A stretch of 64,000 bases of DNA from CAYTSA01 sp964440345 (GCA_964440345.1 CAYTSA010000008.1:1-64000), one strand, 5' to 3'; shown: positions 9,187 through 18,354, counted from the stretch's first letter. Numbers and translations are program-made. Notes: generated from the sequence alone by a model not told the origin.

Positions 9187-9911
9187 GCTGGGGATGCGCC
9201 GTCCGGCGTATCGCGGGCGTTCGTTTCTGGAACAAGGGAAAGGGCGCGGGCGGCGCGCATGGTGTAGGATTCAGCAAATCCGTTGCTTCCTCCGTGCCGC
9301 AGCAGGTGCGCAAGGTCCTCTACTGTATCCACGTCCCGCCACGGCGGCAGCATGGCTACGCTGCATCCAGCCTGCTCCAAGGCGGTCAGCGTCTGGTCCA
9401 GCACAAGGCCCGTGGACCAGTCTATGGATTGGAAAACTTGACGACAAAACGTTTCTTTGCGCATGGCGATAAGATAATAGCCGCCGTCGCGGGCCGGTCC
9501 GAGCACGGCGTCTGTGCGGTTGAGTTCCCGATCTGCCTGGCGAATGAGCGATGGGGGCAAATCCGGCAGGTCCGATCCTATCACCGCGGCTTTTTCGGCG
9601 CCATTGTCAAACGCCGTCTGCATGGCGTTGGCCATGCGTTCGCCCAGGTCGGCGCCTTCTTGGGCCATATAAACATGCTCATCGCCAAGCCATTGACGCA
9701 CGGCGTCAAGCTTCTCCGGCGGATGCACACACAGCGTGAAACACAGTCCAGCCCGGGCGCATGTTTCCAGGCTGTCCAGTACAAAGGCGTTATACAGCGC
9801 AAGAGCAGTCTCGTTGCCGACTGCGTCGGCAAGCCGCGTCTTCACTTTCCCTGGTTCCGGGTGTTTCACAAAAAGCAGGAGCCGCATGGGCGGGCATTCG
9901 TATGAGACCAT
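9183..9911 (-). CDS. DUF2064 / TIGR04282-type glycosyltransferase-like protein
   Basis: About 242 residues with a nucleotidyl/glycosyltransferase A-type fold. MRLLLFVKHPEPGKVKTRLA near the N-terminus, IGSDLPDLP (the D-x-D-like acidic site) and GPARDGGYYLIAM are hallmarks of the DUF2064 group, some members of which are linked to arsenosugar synthesis. It is the first gene of a two-gene unit with the flavoprotein. The start is uncertain: ATG 9911 has a G-rich site, ATG 9923 and ATG 9887 are alternatives. Arsenic or selenium sugar chemistry is only a guess; no ars or sel genes are nearby. Confidence 0.8.
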   Translation of the reverse strand: MVSYECPPMRLLLFVKHPEPGKVKTRLADAVGNETALALYNAFVLDSLETCARAGLCFTLCVHPPEKLDAVRQWLGDEHVYMAQEGADLGERMANAMQTAFDNGAEKAAVIGSDLPDLPPSLIRQADRELNRTDAVLGPARDGGYYLIAMRKETFCRQVFQSIDWSTGLVLDQTLTALEQAGCSVAMLPPWRDVDTVEDLAHLLRHGGSNGFAESYTMRAARALSLVPETNARDTPDGASPA

Positions 9912-10033
9912 GGTAGACCCCATACACCATTATACTGTTTTTTCCAACCCTGGATGACAAAAGGAGTCTGAAATAGAGCAGCGCAGCCATGCTGTACACG
10001 ACCGCGCTGCAAAAAATCAATAAACACGATATA

Positions 10034-11356
10034 CTATACGTTCAGATTATATGCTTCCACAAAATCCTTCATGCGCTGGCGGGACGCAGTGAGCGTTTCC
10101 CTCAGCCATTTTTTGTAGTCGGCCATGTCTGCAATGGGTTCGCGGGCCACGCCAGTGTCCATGGCGGCCTGGGCCACAGCCGGGGATTCCCACTCAATAA
10201 CCCGCAGGTCCAGCGCTTTGGGGATGATGTAATCCACGCCAAACGAGCACTCCTTCAGCCCGTAGGCGTCCATCACTTCGCTGGGTACAGGCTCTTTGGC
10301 CAGTGCGGCCAAGCTTGTGGCGGCTGCGACCTTCATTTCTTCATTGATGGAGGCGGCCCGCACGTCCAAAGCGCCGCGGAAAATGAACGGAAAACCAAGC
10401 ACGTTGTTCACCTGATTGGGAAAATCCGAGCGGCCGGTGGCCATGATGCACTCAGGCCGGGCTTCTTTGGCGTCGTCGTAGCTGATTTCCGGATCCGGGT
10501 TGGCGCAGGCAAAGATGATGGGGTCTTTGGCCATGGCTTTGACCATGTCCTTGGTGACCATGTTGGCTACAGAAAGGCCCAGGAAGCAGTCTGCGCCCTT
10601 GAGAGCGTCGCCCAGGGAGCCTGGGTTAGTAGACTGAGCGTAGGCTTTCTTGGACTCGTTGAGGTCCGTGCGGTCAGTATGCAGGCACCCTTTGGAGTCA
10701 TACATCCAGATATTTTCCCGCTGCACGCCCAGGTTTTCGAAAAAACGGGTGCAGGCGATGGCCCCGGCGCCGGCGCCAGACACCACCAGTTTGATGTCCT
10801 CGGCCTTTTTGTTGGCTATTTCCAAGGCGTTGATAAGCCCGGCGCCGGAAATAATGGCTGTGCCGTGCTGGTCGTCGTGAAAGACTGGAATACCCATTTC
10901 TTTTTTCAGCGTCTCTTCAATGTAAAAACACTCCGGCGCCTTGATATCTTCCAGATTGATCCCGCCAAAGGTGGGCTCAAGCATTTTGGTAAACTCGATC
11001 ACCTTGTCCGGATCCAGTTGGTCAATATTGATGTCGTAGCAGTCCACATTGGCAAAAATCTTGAACAGCACGCCCTTGCCTTCCATGACTGGCTTGCCCG
11101 CGTAGGGGCCTATGTTGCCCAGCCCCAGCACAGCTGTGCCATTGGACACCACCGCCACCAGGTTGCCCCGGTTGGTGTAGGCGTAGGAAAGGTTTTGGTC
11201 CGCGGCAATGGCGCGGCAGGCCTCAGCCACGCCCGGGCTGTAAGCCATGGAAAGGTGCTTTTGCGTGTCGCAGGGTTTCGCGGGAATGGTTTCCAGTTTC
11301 CCGCGGTGGCCTACTTCGTGATAGGCGAGAGCTTCTTCTTTGGTGAACAGAGCCAT
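10034..11356 (-). CDS. NAD(P)-dependent malic enzyme (short MaeB type)
   Basis: Oxidative decarboxylation of malate to pyruvate in the cytosol. The N-terminus (ALAYHEVGHRGKLE, then MAYSPGVAEACRAIA) matches the MaeB class. FHDDQHGTA and the dinucleotide site VSGAGAGAIACTRFF follow. At 440 residues it lacks the C-terminal phosphotransacetylase-like domain of hybrid E. coli MaeB. TGGAGG lies seven bases before the ATG, supporting this start. It stands alone: the stretch behind its start holds repeat B, so its promoter must lie within or very near that repeat. NAD versus NADP preference cannot be decided by eye. Confidence 0.94.
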   Translation of the reverse strand: MALFTKEEALAYHEVGHRGKLETIPAKPCDTQKHLSMAYSPGVAEACRAIAADQNLSYAYTNRGNLVAVVSNGTAVLGLGNIGPYAGKPVMEGKGVLFKIFANVDCYDINIDQLDPDKVIEFTKMLEPTFGGINLEDIKAPECFYIEETLKKEMGIPVFHDDQHGTAIISGAGLINALEIANKKAEDIKLVVSGAGAGAIACTRFFENLGVQRENIWMYDSKGCLHTDRTDLNESKKAYAQSTNPGSLGDALKGADCFLGLSVANMVTKDMVKAMAKDPIIFACANPDPEISYDDAKEARPECIMATGRSDFPNQVNNVLGFPFIFRGALDVRAASINEEMKVAAATSLAALAKEPVPSEVMDAYGLKECSFGVDYIIPKALDLRVIEWESPAVAQAAMDTGVAREPIADMADYKKWLRETLTASRQRMKDFVEAYNLNV

Positions 11357-11386
11357 GTGCAGCCTCCAGGTGACGGTTAGCAGCCT

Positions 11387-11524
11387 GTTGAAAAAACCAC
11401 TATGGCGGCGTTACTTCAAAAAGTTCAAATACTTGTGCAGTCTATATACAGGTCGATCTTGAACTTTTTTTGCGCCTTGCCCTCGTGGTTTTTGAACAGC
11501 CTGCGAAAAGGGACTTTTTCAACA
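11387..11524 (+). repeat. Repeat family B, copy 1
   Basis: A 138-base element with exact 10-base inverted ends (TGTTGAAAAA ... TTTTTCAACA). It matches the reverse complement of 54533-54671 along its length (for example GCCTGCGAA, TTGAACTTTTTTGCGCCTT, ACTATGGCGGCGTTACTTC against similar stretches). No reading frame is evident. It lies 30 bases upstream of the malic enzyme start. Confidence 0.75.
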
Positions 11525-11718
11525 CTCAGCTAGCATGAAAGGCTTGCACAATACCGCGCAACCGGCTCTTTTGCAAGAACTGCAGGCGCTTTGTTTGCTC
11601 TTTTCTGCACAATTTTTGCTAGACTATTTCTTGCACATTTGTAGCACACACGGTAAAGGAACCTCTGCAACAGCCGATAAGGGTATATGTAGGCATAGCA
11701 ACCATCAGGAGAACACCA
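11525..11718. other. Gene-free stretch before the small gene
   Basis: With repeat B this makes about 360 bases without a recognised gene. It is A+T-richer than its surroundings and may carry promoters for malic enzyme (minus) and the 63-residue frame (plus). I see no convincing -35/-10 pair or RNA gene. Confidence 0.4.
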
Positions 11719-11910
11719 ATGACCCATCCCGCCGTACTGCTGTTTAACGACGAAACTGCCAATATCGCAGCACAATCCAAACATATCCACACTGACGGGC
11801 AGACCGCCGGCCAGAAAGACGCCCCCCGCCAGTATACGCCGGAGACAGGCTGCCCTTCCCAGCCGTGCATCGTGGAGGAAGACTACTATTTAGGCGAGTC
11901 GCTTTTTTGA
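11719..11910 (+). CDS. Small hypothetical protein (63 aa)
   Basis: Not recognised. The frame MTHPAVLLFNDE... to ...YYLGESLF has a good ribosome site (AGGAG, six to seven bases before the ATG) and codon use like the neighbouring genes, which is the case for it being real. It is polar, with no membrane segment, and has two cysteines in TGCPSQPC, a possible metal or redox pair. It stops 20 bases before the end of the convergent adenylate cyclase gene. No homologue can be named. Confidence 0.45.
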   Translation: MTHPAVLLFNDETANIAAQSKHIHTDGQTAGQKDAPRQYTPETGCPSQPCIVEEDYYLGESLF

Positions 11911-11929
11911 CGCCGTTTGCCGTAAAAAA

Positions 11930-14900
11930 CTACACTGGCGCCAAATTACACTGAGATTTTGCAGGCAGCCAGGACTTTACTCTGGCGTGCGGGTCCATTT
12001 CACGGCCCAGCTGTTGCAACGAAAGGGCCGCAAAATCCCGTAGCGACAATTCCAGCACGTCCAGTCGGTTCGTCACATCTTCGCAAAACAGTTCGCCCCA
12101 ACTGGAGGCGTAGACCAGCGTGGCGCGCTGCGCTTTTTTTGCCTCTCGCGGGGCGGTAAAATTGGCGGCTATGAACACGCGGACCACCTGCTCCCGCTCC
12201 AACCCGGCGTCTATGTCTGCGTCAAACACTTTTGAGGCCGGAAAAAACTCCCGCAAAGCCTCCAGCATGTCCGTCACGTCTGGCATAGAGACCGGCGATT
12301 GCAGCGTGCTGGACCCGCGCAAGGGCATGTTGGCGTAGTACAACCCGTTGACCGCCAGCCAGGCGAATAGCCGGACGGGGTTCACATCCCGGGCTGCTTC
12401 CTCCACAGTGCGGCCTTTTTTGCCGCCTCCTTTGGTCATTTCCCCTTCGGCAACCCAGGCCACGGAAGCGCCTTGCACGCCCTCGCAGGAAAACTGCAAA
12501 GCGGAAAAAACCTCTTTGCGGGAGGTCAGCAACTGAATGCGCTTGATCTTGTTGGGCGCTTCCTGAAAGGTGCTGAATATTTTGCGGCCCAGCTTGGTCA
12601 TGTCGTCGCCAGTTATGGCTATGTCGTACTGCTTGCCGGCCAGTTGCTTCTGAATGCCGGCGTAAGTAGAAAACATGAACCGGGACAGCCGCTCGCTCAA
12701 CGCCATCAGCTCGGCAAAACCCGGCAGGTCCCGGCCATGACGGCGCACGCCGTCCGGGTCCGCCACTGCCGGCGTAAGATTTTTCTCCATGGGCGACTCG
12801 CTGTACGGAAAAAAATACTCCACATAGCTGTCGCCGCGCATCTCAGTGCGGCGGCCCGTGGTCCGGGACAGGGGGTCAAACCCGGTTTTTTGCACAAAGG
12901 CCAGCTCCATCAAATCCCGCTCGTCCTTGCGCTCTGTTGCTTCATAGTGTTCATACAATTCGCGGAACAGCGCAGCGTAAGGGTCCACGTCCCAGACGTC
13001 GGCTTCGCCCCGGTACAATCTTTCTTTGATTCTGTCGCACAGCAAGTCCCGATTCTCTGGATTGTGCACGTAGCGGTCCATAAGCGCCAGCTTCATGATG
13101 GATTTAAATGGAGACTTCAGGGCCTTGACAATTTGCCACAGACAGGCGCCAAAAAACTCTTCCGGCGGTATATCGCCCAGATGCCCCAAATCCACCAACT
13201 GGGCCGCTTGAGCGCTACGGATCATGGGAGAGCGGACAACAGTGTGCAGCTGCTTAACGTAGGCTTTCTCGCTCAGCGCCGTAGGCAAGCAATGCCAAGC
13301 CGGTATCTTGCCGGCCAGCAGCATGGCCGTGCGGTAGAATTCCTCTTTAAGCAGCTTGGCCTGGGCCGAGCCCGCAGACTCCTGGCTGGAAAACCCAAAG
13401 TCGTTGGCCCGAATTTTATCCAGGTCCATCAGAAAAAAATGCGTTTCCAGATTGAACGCTGTGTCCGCCCAATCCTCCAGAGCAGAGAGCTTATCCTGCA
13501 GTTCATTAAGCTTGTCATCGGGTATGCGCTCACGCTCATAACACACCCACAGGTCCAGATCCGACGTCCGGGTCTGGGCTATGGCCCCTGTGGAGCCTAT
13601 GGAATAGACCGCCTCTATGGGTAAGCCGGAACGCTTGGCGCTCCAATCCACGTTGTCTGCCCCCAGGTGCTCCTCCAGCAGCATCACTGTCTCATGGTTC
13701 GGAGCGTAGCCGGAAATGATGCACTGCACTGAGGGAAATACGTAGCTTTCCCCCCGGGAAACGCCTGGTGTTACAGGCGACTCGATAAGAGCGGGCAGCA
13801 TTTTTAGAAAAGCGGCCTGTTCGCCCAGCTTCCACATCGTCCAGGCCAGGCGGTCAGCGTTGCGGGCCAGAAACACCCGCCTGCGGGCCGCCGCCTCCTT
13901 TTCGCTGAACCAGAGAGAGAGCAGCTTGTACATGAAGCGCACGCCCTCGGCTGCGCCCAGCTCTGAGGGCAGGCCTGTTGCCTTGACTCCTTGGGCGGCT
14001 GTTTCCAGCTGGTCAAATAAGCTCTCATGCTCGGCCTGCAGCATCGCCGGGGAGTCGGAATCCAGCAGATGCACGCGCAGGTCGCTGCACGCCACACCGG
14101 TGAAACGCGCGCTGGTAACCGAGGAAGAATGAATGAACGCTTTTTCAAACCGGGCGTCTTCAAAAGCTGCCCCGTGGCATTGCCACTGCCGCATGGCGCA
14201 GTGGGAAAAATTGGCGCTGGTGAAGCCGCACCGTTCTACCTCCCAGTGAATCAAGGACGCGCCCCAGAAATCGTTTTCATAGAATTGGGAATCAGCGCAC
14301 CGCAGATGCTCTGCCCTGGTCCCGGCAAAATGGGCGGCGGTCAGTTTGCAGTGGTCAAACCGGACCCGCTTCAAAGCGGCGCCGTTGAACCGGCAATTCG
14401 TCAGAACGCACTTTTCGAAAACAACAGATTCTAAAACTGAGCCTGTGAATTCCACGTTGCTCAGTTTGCAGCCTGTAAAATGGACGCCTTGCATGGCGCT
14501 GCGAGAAAGGTCCAGGTTTACCAGCGCCACCTTGACGAACCGGTTCCTCTTGAAAGAGCACCCCGGCAGCGCCCCGTTCTGATACGTTTTTTCCTGCACG
14601 TTCTGGCCAGACTGCAGCTTGGTCAGAGCATGTACGGCCCCTTCCGGGGCCTCTTCGTGCACGCCCATGGCCTTTTTCACCTGGGTTAAAAAGCCCCCCC
14701 CCTCCTTTGTTTCTGTCTTCCGGCTCACAGCCAGCGACGCCTTGGGCGGTTCGTACTCCGGTTTTCTGGCCAGGGGCGCAAATGCTTCCAGATACTGCTG
14801 CAAAGCTGTAACCACGTGCGAGCCGGTCTGTTCCTTGCTTGCCCGGGCGGCGGCCTTAACGCCGTGGTCCATCCATTCCGGCATGGCCCTGTGCACCATG

Positions 14901-15898
14901 ACCAGCAAAAAAGCTAATGTTTGGGCGTGGTCGGTGGCGGGCAGAGACTTTATGTACTGGCTGAACTCCCGGGCGCTGCAGCGCATGAGTCTGGGGTTGA
15001 CCTGCGGCCGCATAGCTGGAAACCGGGTGTGTAAAAACCCTGCCGCTGTGACAGCCTGACGAGCGCCCAGCGCCAGCAGGCAATCCAGCGCCGCCAGTTT
15101 GACGGCCGGATGCGGCTGCTTGAGAAACAGAGCCAACTGGCGCACCAGCTTCTGGTCCCCCCGCCGGCCAGTGCGGCCCACGGCTTCCAGCACGGCTATA
15201 AGGGATTCAGACCGCAATTCTCCGGCCCGGCGCAACAGGTCTGCAGCCAGCGAAGCAGACCGCAGCCGGCCGGCTGTTTTGCCCATGTAAGCTATCTGCG
15301 TTTCATCCAGGTCCATTTTTAGCAGCTGCCCCAGCCAGATGCCGAAACGGCCCTTCAACAGCTCGCGCTGCATGGGCAAGGCTGGCTCCTGCCGGCGTTC
15401 ATCCAACTTTTCCAGGTAGAGCAGAGCCTCTTCCGGGTCTTCGCTCTGGTATATTTTGGCCAGGTCAAAGGCCCACTGCAAAAACCAGGGCTCCACCTTG
15501 CGCGGAGAGCGGAAAAACTGGTCCAACAAAATAAGCTGCTGATTCGGTTCGTAATTGGAAAGAAAAGCCCCAAGAGCTTCCGCCCGGACCTTGCCTTTGT
15601 GCAGATAGCGGCCGGCCAGGTGTTCCCCTACTGGCCCAAGCTCCAGTAAAAGGCCGAAACCGGACGAGACAGTGGACTGGTCCTGGGTGTTTTCTATGAT
15701 GGTGGAGATAGTGTGCGCCAGGTCTGAGGTGTAGCGCTGGCCCTCCAGCGAGTCCATGTCCTCCCGGGCGAGCAGGGAAAGGGCCTGGTCGATGAGCGGA
15801 CGCGAGTCAGACGGAATGAACGGAGGCGAGGTGCGCAGCATTGACCGCACAGACCCGAGCAGCTCATCCAAAGGGGCGTGCATGGGAGAATCGGACAT
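11930..15898 (-). CDS. Class I adenylate cyclase with N-terminal helical and pentapeptide-repeat domains
   Basis: A very large (1322 aa) protein predicted to make cAMP. The C-terminal half carries the class I (enterobacterial CyaA) signature: GSTGAIAQ followed by SDLDLWVCY near residues 768-785, and EEFFGACLWQIVKALKSPFK near 905-925, close to the PROSITE class I pattern. Residues 1-400 look like HEAT/ARM-type helical repeats (VGRTGRRGDQKLVRQLALFL). Residues about 438-612 are pentapeptide repeats (LDLSRSAMQGVHF, LTNCRFNGAALKRVRF). E. coli CyaA is 848 residues and lacks both. No membrane segment, so cytoplasmic. It starts two bases after the HD-GYP gene stop, so they are translationally coupled. 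The extra domains are likely regulatory or scaffolding. Confidence 0.9.
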   Translation of the reverse strand: MSDSPMHAPLDELLGSVRSMLRTSPPFIPSDSRPLIDQALSLLAREDMDSLEGQRYTSDLAHTISTIIENTQDQSTVSSGFGLLLELGPVGEHLAGRYLHKGKVRAEALGAFLSNYEPNQQLILLDQFFRSPRKVEPWFLQWAFDLAKIYQSEDPEEALLYLEKLDERRQEPALPMQRELLKGRFGIWLGQLLKMDLDETQIAYMGKTAGRLRSASLAADLLRRAGELRSESLIAVLEAVGRTGRRGDQKLVRQLALFLKQPHPAVKLAALDCLLALGARQAVTAAGFLHTRFPAMRPQVNPRLMRCSAREFSQYIKSLPATDHAQTLAFLLVMVHRAMPEWMDHGVKAAARASKEQTGSHVVTALQQYLEAFAPLARKPEYEPPKASLAVSRKTETKEGGGFLTQVKKAMGVHEEAPEGAVHALTKLQSGQNVQEKTYQNGALPGCSFKRNRFVKVALVNLDLSRSAMQGVHFTGCKLSNVEFTGSVLESVVFEKCVLTNCRFNGAALKRVRFDHCKLTAAHFAGTRAEHLRCADSQFYENDFWGASLIHWEVERCGFTSANFSHCAMRQWQCHGAAFEDARFEKAFIHSSSVTSARFTGVACSDLRVHLLDSDSPAMLQAEHESLFDQLETAAQGVKATGLPSELGAAEGVRFMYKLLSLWFSEKEAAARRRVFLARNADRLAWTMWKLGEQAAFLKMLPALIESPVTPGVSRGESYVFPSVQCIISGYAPNHETVMLLEEHLGADNVDWSAKRSGLPIEAVYSIGSTGAIAQTRTSDLDLWVCYERERIPDDKLNELQDKLSALEDWADTAFNLETHFFLMDLDKIRANDFGFSSQESAGSAQAKLLKEEFYRTAMLLAGKIPAWHCLPTALSEKAYVKQLHTVVRSPMIRSAQAAQLVDLGHLGDIPPEEFFGACLWQIVKALKSPFKSIMKLALMDRYVHNPENRDLLCDRIKERLYRGEADVWDVDPYAALFRELYEHYEATERKDERDLMELAFVQKTGFDPLSRTTGRRTEMRGDSYVEYFFPYSESPMEKNLTPAVADPDGVRRHGRDLPGFAELMALSERLSRFMFSTYAGIQKQLAGKQYDIAITGDDMTKLGRKIFSTFQEAPNKIKRIQLLTSRKEVFSALQFSCEGVQGASVAWVAEGEMTKGGGKKGRTVEEAARDVNPVRLFAWLAVNGLYYANMPLRGSSTLQSPVSMPDVTDMLEALREFFPASKVFDADIDAGLEREQVVRVFIAANFTAPREAKKAQRATLVYASSWGELFCEDVTNRLDVLELSLRDFAALSLQQLGREMDPHARVKSWLPAKSQCNLAPV

Positions 15899-15900
15899 GC

Positions 15901-17205
15901 TTAGCCTGCCTCCGACACTGTATCAGCGTAGTAGTTTATCTGCTTGCTCGGGCTCAGGTACGCAAACATCTCCCGGGAAAGCTCTTCCGGCCGCAGCGTT
16001 TTGATAATGTCCAGATTGGTCTCAATGGTCAGGTCCACAATGAGGGCCTCCTTTTTGGGCACCTCAGGATGGTAGACCAACACGCCAGGCCGGGCCGCCT
16101 TTTGCAAGTTGGTGGAGACGACCATGCCGTACAAACCGTTGGACAGTTGCACCACAGTGCCTGGCGGATAGACGCCCATGTTGCGGATGAAGGCGGAAAG
16201 AATTTTCCCGTCCAGCATTTTCTTCATGGACGAATACATTTTCTTCAACACGTCGTGGGGCGTCAGGGCCCCGCCGTCTCTGGGGTTGCACAGATTGTCG
16301 TAGGCGTTGGTCACGGCCACTATCTTGGCCAGGGGAGAAATATCGTTTCCTTGAAGTTTTTTCGGAAAGCCCGAGCCGTCAATGTTTTCATGGTGCTGCA
16401 GGATGATGTGCCGGGCCTCTGAAGGATATGCGGCCATGGATGTTACCAGTTTCACGCCCAAGGCCGGGTGCTGCTTGTAGTACTTTTCCGCCGCCGCCTT
16501 GATGGAGAGCACCTTGTTCTCCTTTAGCGCGCTCATGGGTATGCGGCCCTTGCCAATGTCGTGAAACAAAGCGCCCATGCCCAGGTAATGCATGGTCTTG
16601 GAGTCCAGGCCGAACTCCTTGCCCAGAATCATCGACAGCACTGTGACGTTCAGGGCGTGCAGGTTCTGCTGCCCCTCTGCCGGTTTGTTGGTCATCAGGT
16701 TGATGACAACGTCGCGCTCAGATAAAAACGTACCCACCATGGCGTCCACAGCCTGGCCGGCCTCCTCCATGGCGTCCTCGGCCTTGCCTGAGGCCCGGCG
16801 CAAAATGGTGGTTATGGACGACACCGTGGCTTCATACTGTTTCTCGCACCGGGCAAAGCGCTCTTTGCGCTCCTTGTTGCGCTCTATGGTCTCCCGTTTC
16901 AGTCCCAACAACTGCCGCGACACCGGGGTCTTCATCGGCACCTTTTTTTTCTTTTTGGCTTCTTCTTCCTCCAGAGAGGGGGCGGCCTTGCGCTCCAACG
17001 GGATGGGCAGAGTGTCGCTCTTGTTCAGCACGCAGGTCACGTGGGTGAAGCCGGCTCTTTTAATCTTCTCCACCTGCTTCTGGTTCTTTATCTTAAAGCT
17101 GTTGCGCAAAAAGGGAGATTTGGCGCGGCCTGAGGACTCCAGGCGCACGAAAAGGCCGGGACACAGCTGGTCCACGTGGATGGGATACTCAGAAAAGTTG
17201 CTCAT
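15901..17205 (-). CDS. HD-GYP domain protein (probable c-di-GMP phosphodiesterase)
   Basis: A 434-residue cytoplasmic protein expected to hydrolyse cyclic di-GMP. An N-terminal DUF3391-like region (IHVDQLCPGLFVRLE) and a lysine-rich linker precede the HD-GYP domain at about 185-345: metal-binding HDIGK near 215 and HHENIDGSGFP near 270. The GYP residues read GFP, a conservative change seen in some active members. A C-terminal extension (GTVVQLSNGLYGMVV) follows, typical of this architecture. First gene of the unit with adenylate cyclase, suggesting joint control of c-di-GMP breakdown and cAMP synthesis. The upstream gap to aguA is 96 bases, enough for its own promoter. Confidence 0.9.
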   Translation of the reverse strand: MSNFSEYPIHVDQLCPGLFVRLESSGRAKSPFLRNSFKIKNQKQVEKIKRAGFTHVTCVLNKSDTLPIPLERKAAPSLEEEEAKKKKKVPMKTPVSRQLLGLKRETIERNKERKERFARCEKQYEATVSSITTILRRASGKAEDAMEEAGQAVDAMVGTFLSERDVVINLMTNKPAEGQQNLHALNVTVLSMILGKEFGLDSKTMHYLGMGALFHDIGKGRIPMSALKENKVLSIKAAAEKYYKQHPALGVKLVTSMAAYPSEARHIILQHHENIDGSGFPKKLQGNDISPLAKIVAVTNAYDNLCNPRDGGALTPHDVLKKMYSSMKKMLDGKILSAFIRNMGVYPPGTVVQLSNGLYGMVVSTNLQKAARPGVLVYHPEVPKKEALIVDLTIETNLDIIKTLRPEELSREMFAYLSPSKQINYYADTVSEAG

Positions 17206-17301
17206 TGCCGCCGCCCGCCCCGCAAAGCATTGCTCCGGCGCGCAGGCCTGGAATATTCCATCTGCCTTGCTTAGCCCCTGGTCTTTACGCGTGTCAATGC
17301 T

Positions 17302-18345
17302 TCAAGCGCAATTGCAGAGCGGTTCCTGCATGCAAAGGCAGTGTATTGCCCCATATCCCAGGATGAGGTCCCCGGCGTACACGCCGTAGGCTGGCCGGCC
17401 TGTCAGTTCTGCAAGCAGGCCCAGCGCACGACAGTCCGCCGGGTCGTTAAAGGTGGGAACCAACAAGCCAGCGTTGCACACAGCGTAGTTGGCGTAGCTG
17501 GCCGGCAGGGGCCAGCCGTCAAAAAACAGGGGCTGCGGCATGGGCAGGTCCACAATCTCGGCCCGGGAGCCGTCCTCCAGCACGGCGTCCTGCAGCCTCT
17601 CCCGGTTTTCCTGCATGGCCCTGTAGTTGGGGTCGCCGGGATTATCCGGCCTGCATAAGACCAAAGTCCTGGCGTCTACAAAGCGGCAAAAGTCGTCCAC
17701 GTGGCCATGGGTGTCGTCGCCAGCCACGCCCCGGCCCAGCCAAATGGCGTTGGAAGCGCCCAGCCACTCTGCAAACAGCGCTTCGTACTGCGCCTTGCCC
17801 ATGCCCGGGTTGCGCACTTGCACCGCCGGGTCCAGCAAGCATTCCTCGCTGACGATGATGGTCCCCCGGCCGTTCACCTCTATGGCGCCGCCCTCCAGCA
17901 CCGCCGGACCGGCCTTCCATTGCGGCCGTGACAGAGGCAGCCCCAGCCAGCCGGCCGCCCGCTCTGGAATCCGGGCGTCCAAAACCCAGTCAGGATACTT
18001 GGCCCAGCCGGTGAAACCAAAACCAACGACGGCGCGGCCTGCGGCGGAATCTTCCACCACACAGGGTCCGCTGTCCCGCAGCCAGCCCCTGTTAGTCTCC
18101 ATGTGCAGAAAATCCACGCCGCCACTATCCACCCCCGCCCGGGACAGGCAGCGCCGGGCCTCTGTTTCCAAACGCTCGTTCTGCACCAGCAACCGCACCC
18201 GCTCACCCTGCAGGATGCGCCGGATGATCTCCACGTACACCCAGCGGATGGACGCGAATTTTCCGGGCCAGTCCGAGCTTCTGTGCGGCCAGCACAGCCA
18301 CGTGGCTTCGTGCGGCTCCCACTCTGCAGGCAGACGACAGGCCAT
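17302..18345 (-). CDS. aguA: Agmatine deiminase
   Basis: Hydrolyses agmatine to N-carbamoylputrescine and ammonia. The 347 residues are of normal length for this peptidyl-arginine-deiminase-like family. WLRDSGPCVV, the catalytic DTHGHVDDFCRF, YANYAVCNAG and a C-terminal GAIHCLCMQEP with the nucleophilic cysteine at about 336 are present. It is the last gene of a unit with arginine decarboxylase and a deoxyhypusine-synthase-like gene (nine bases from the latter), so its substrate comes from the first gene. The partner N-carbamoylputrescine amidase is not in the window. Confidence 0.93.
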   Translation of the reverse strand: MACRLPAEWEPHEATWLCWPHRSSDWPGKFASIRWVYVEIIRRILQGERVRLLVQNERLETEARRCLSRAGVDSGGVDFLHMETNRGWLRDSGPCVVEDSAAGRAVVGFGFTGWAKYPDWVLDARIPERAAGWLGLPLSRPQWKAGPAVLEGGAIEVNGRGTIIVSEECLLDPAVQVRNPGMGKAQYEALFAEWLGASNAIWLGRGVAGDDTHGHVDDFCRFVDARTLVLCRPDNPGDPNYRAMQENRERLQDAVLEDGSRAEIVDLPMPQPLFFDGWPLPASYANYAVCNAGLLVPTFNDPADCRALGLLAELTGRPAYGVYAGDLILGYGAIHCLCMQEPLCNCA

Positions 18346-18354
18346 GAAAACGCT

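Noticed and set aside
9980..10012. GCAGCGC / GCGCTGC inverted repeat downstream of malic enzyme
   Set aside because: A 19-base loop and no T run make a terminator unconvincing.
9989..11380. A 463-codon plus-strand frame opposite malic enzyme
   Set aside because: Composition (many H, V, G, A) is that of an antisense translation; no motif or ribosome site.
12473..13624. A 383-codon plus-strand frame inside the adenylate cyclase gene
   Set aside because: It covers the CyaA catalytic signatures on the other strand, so it is a shadow.
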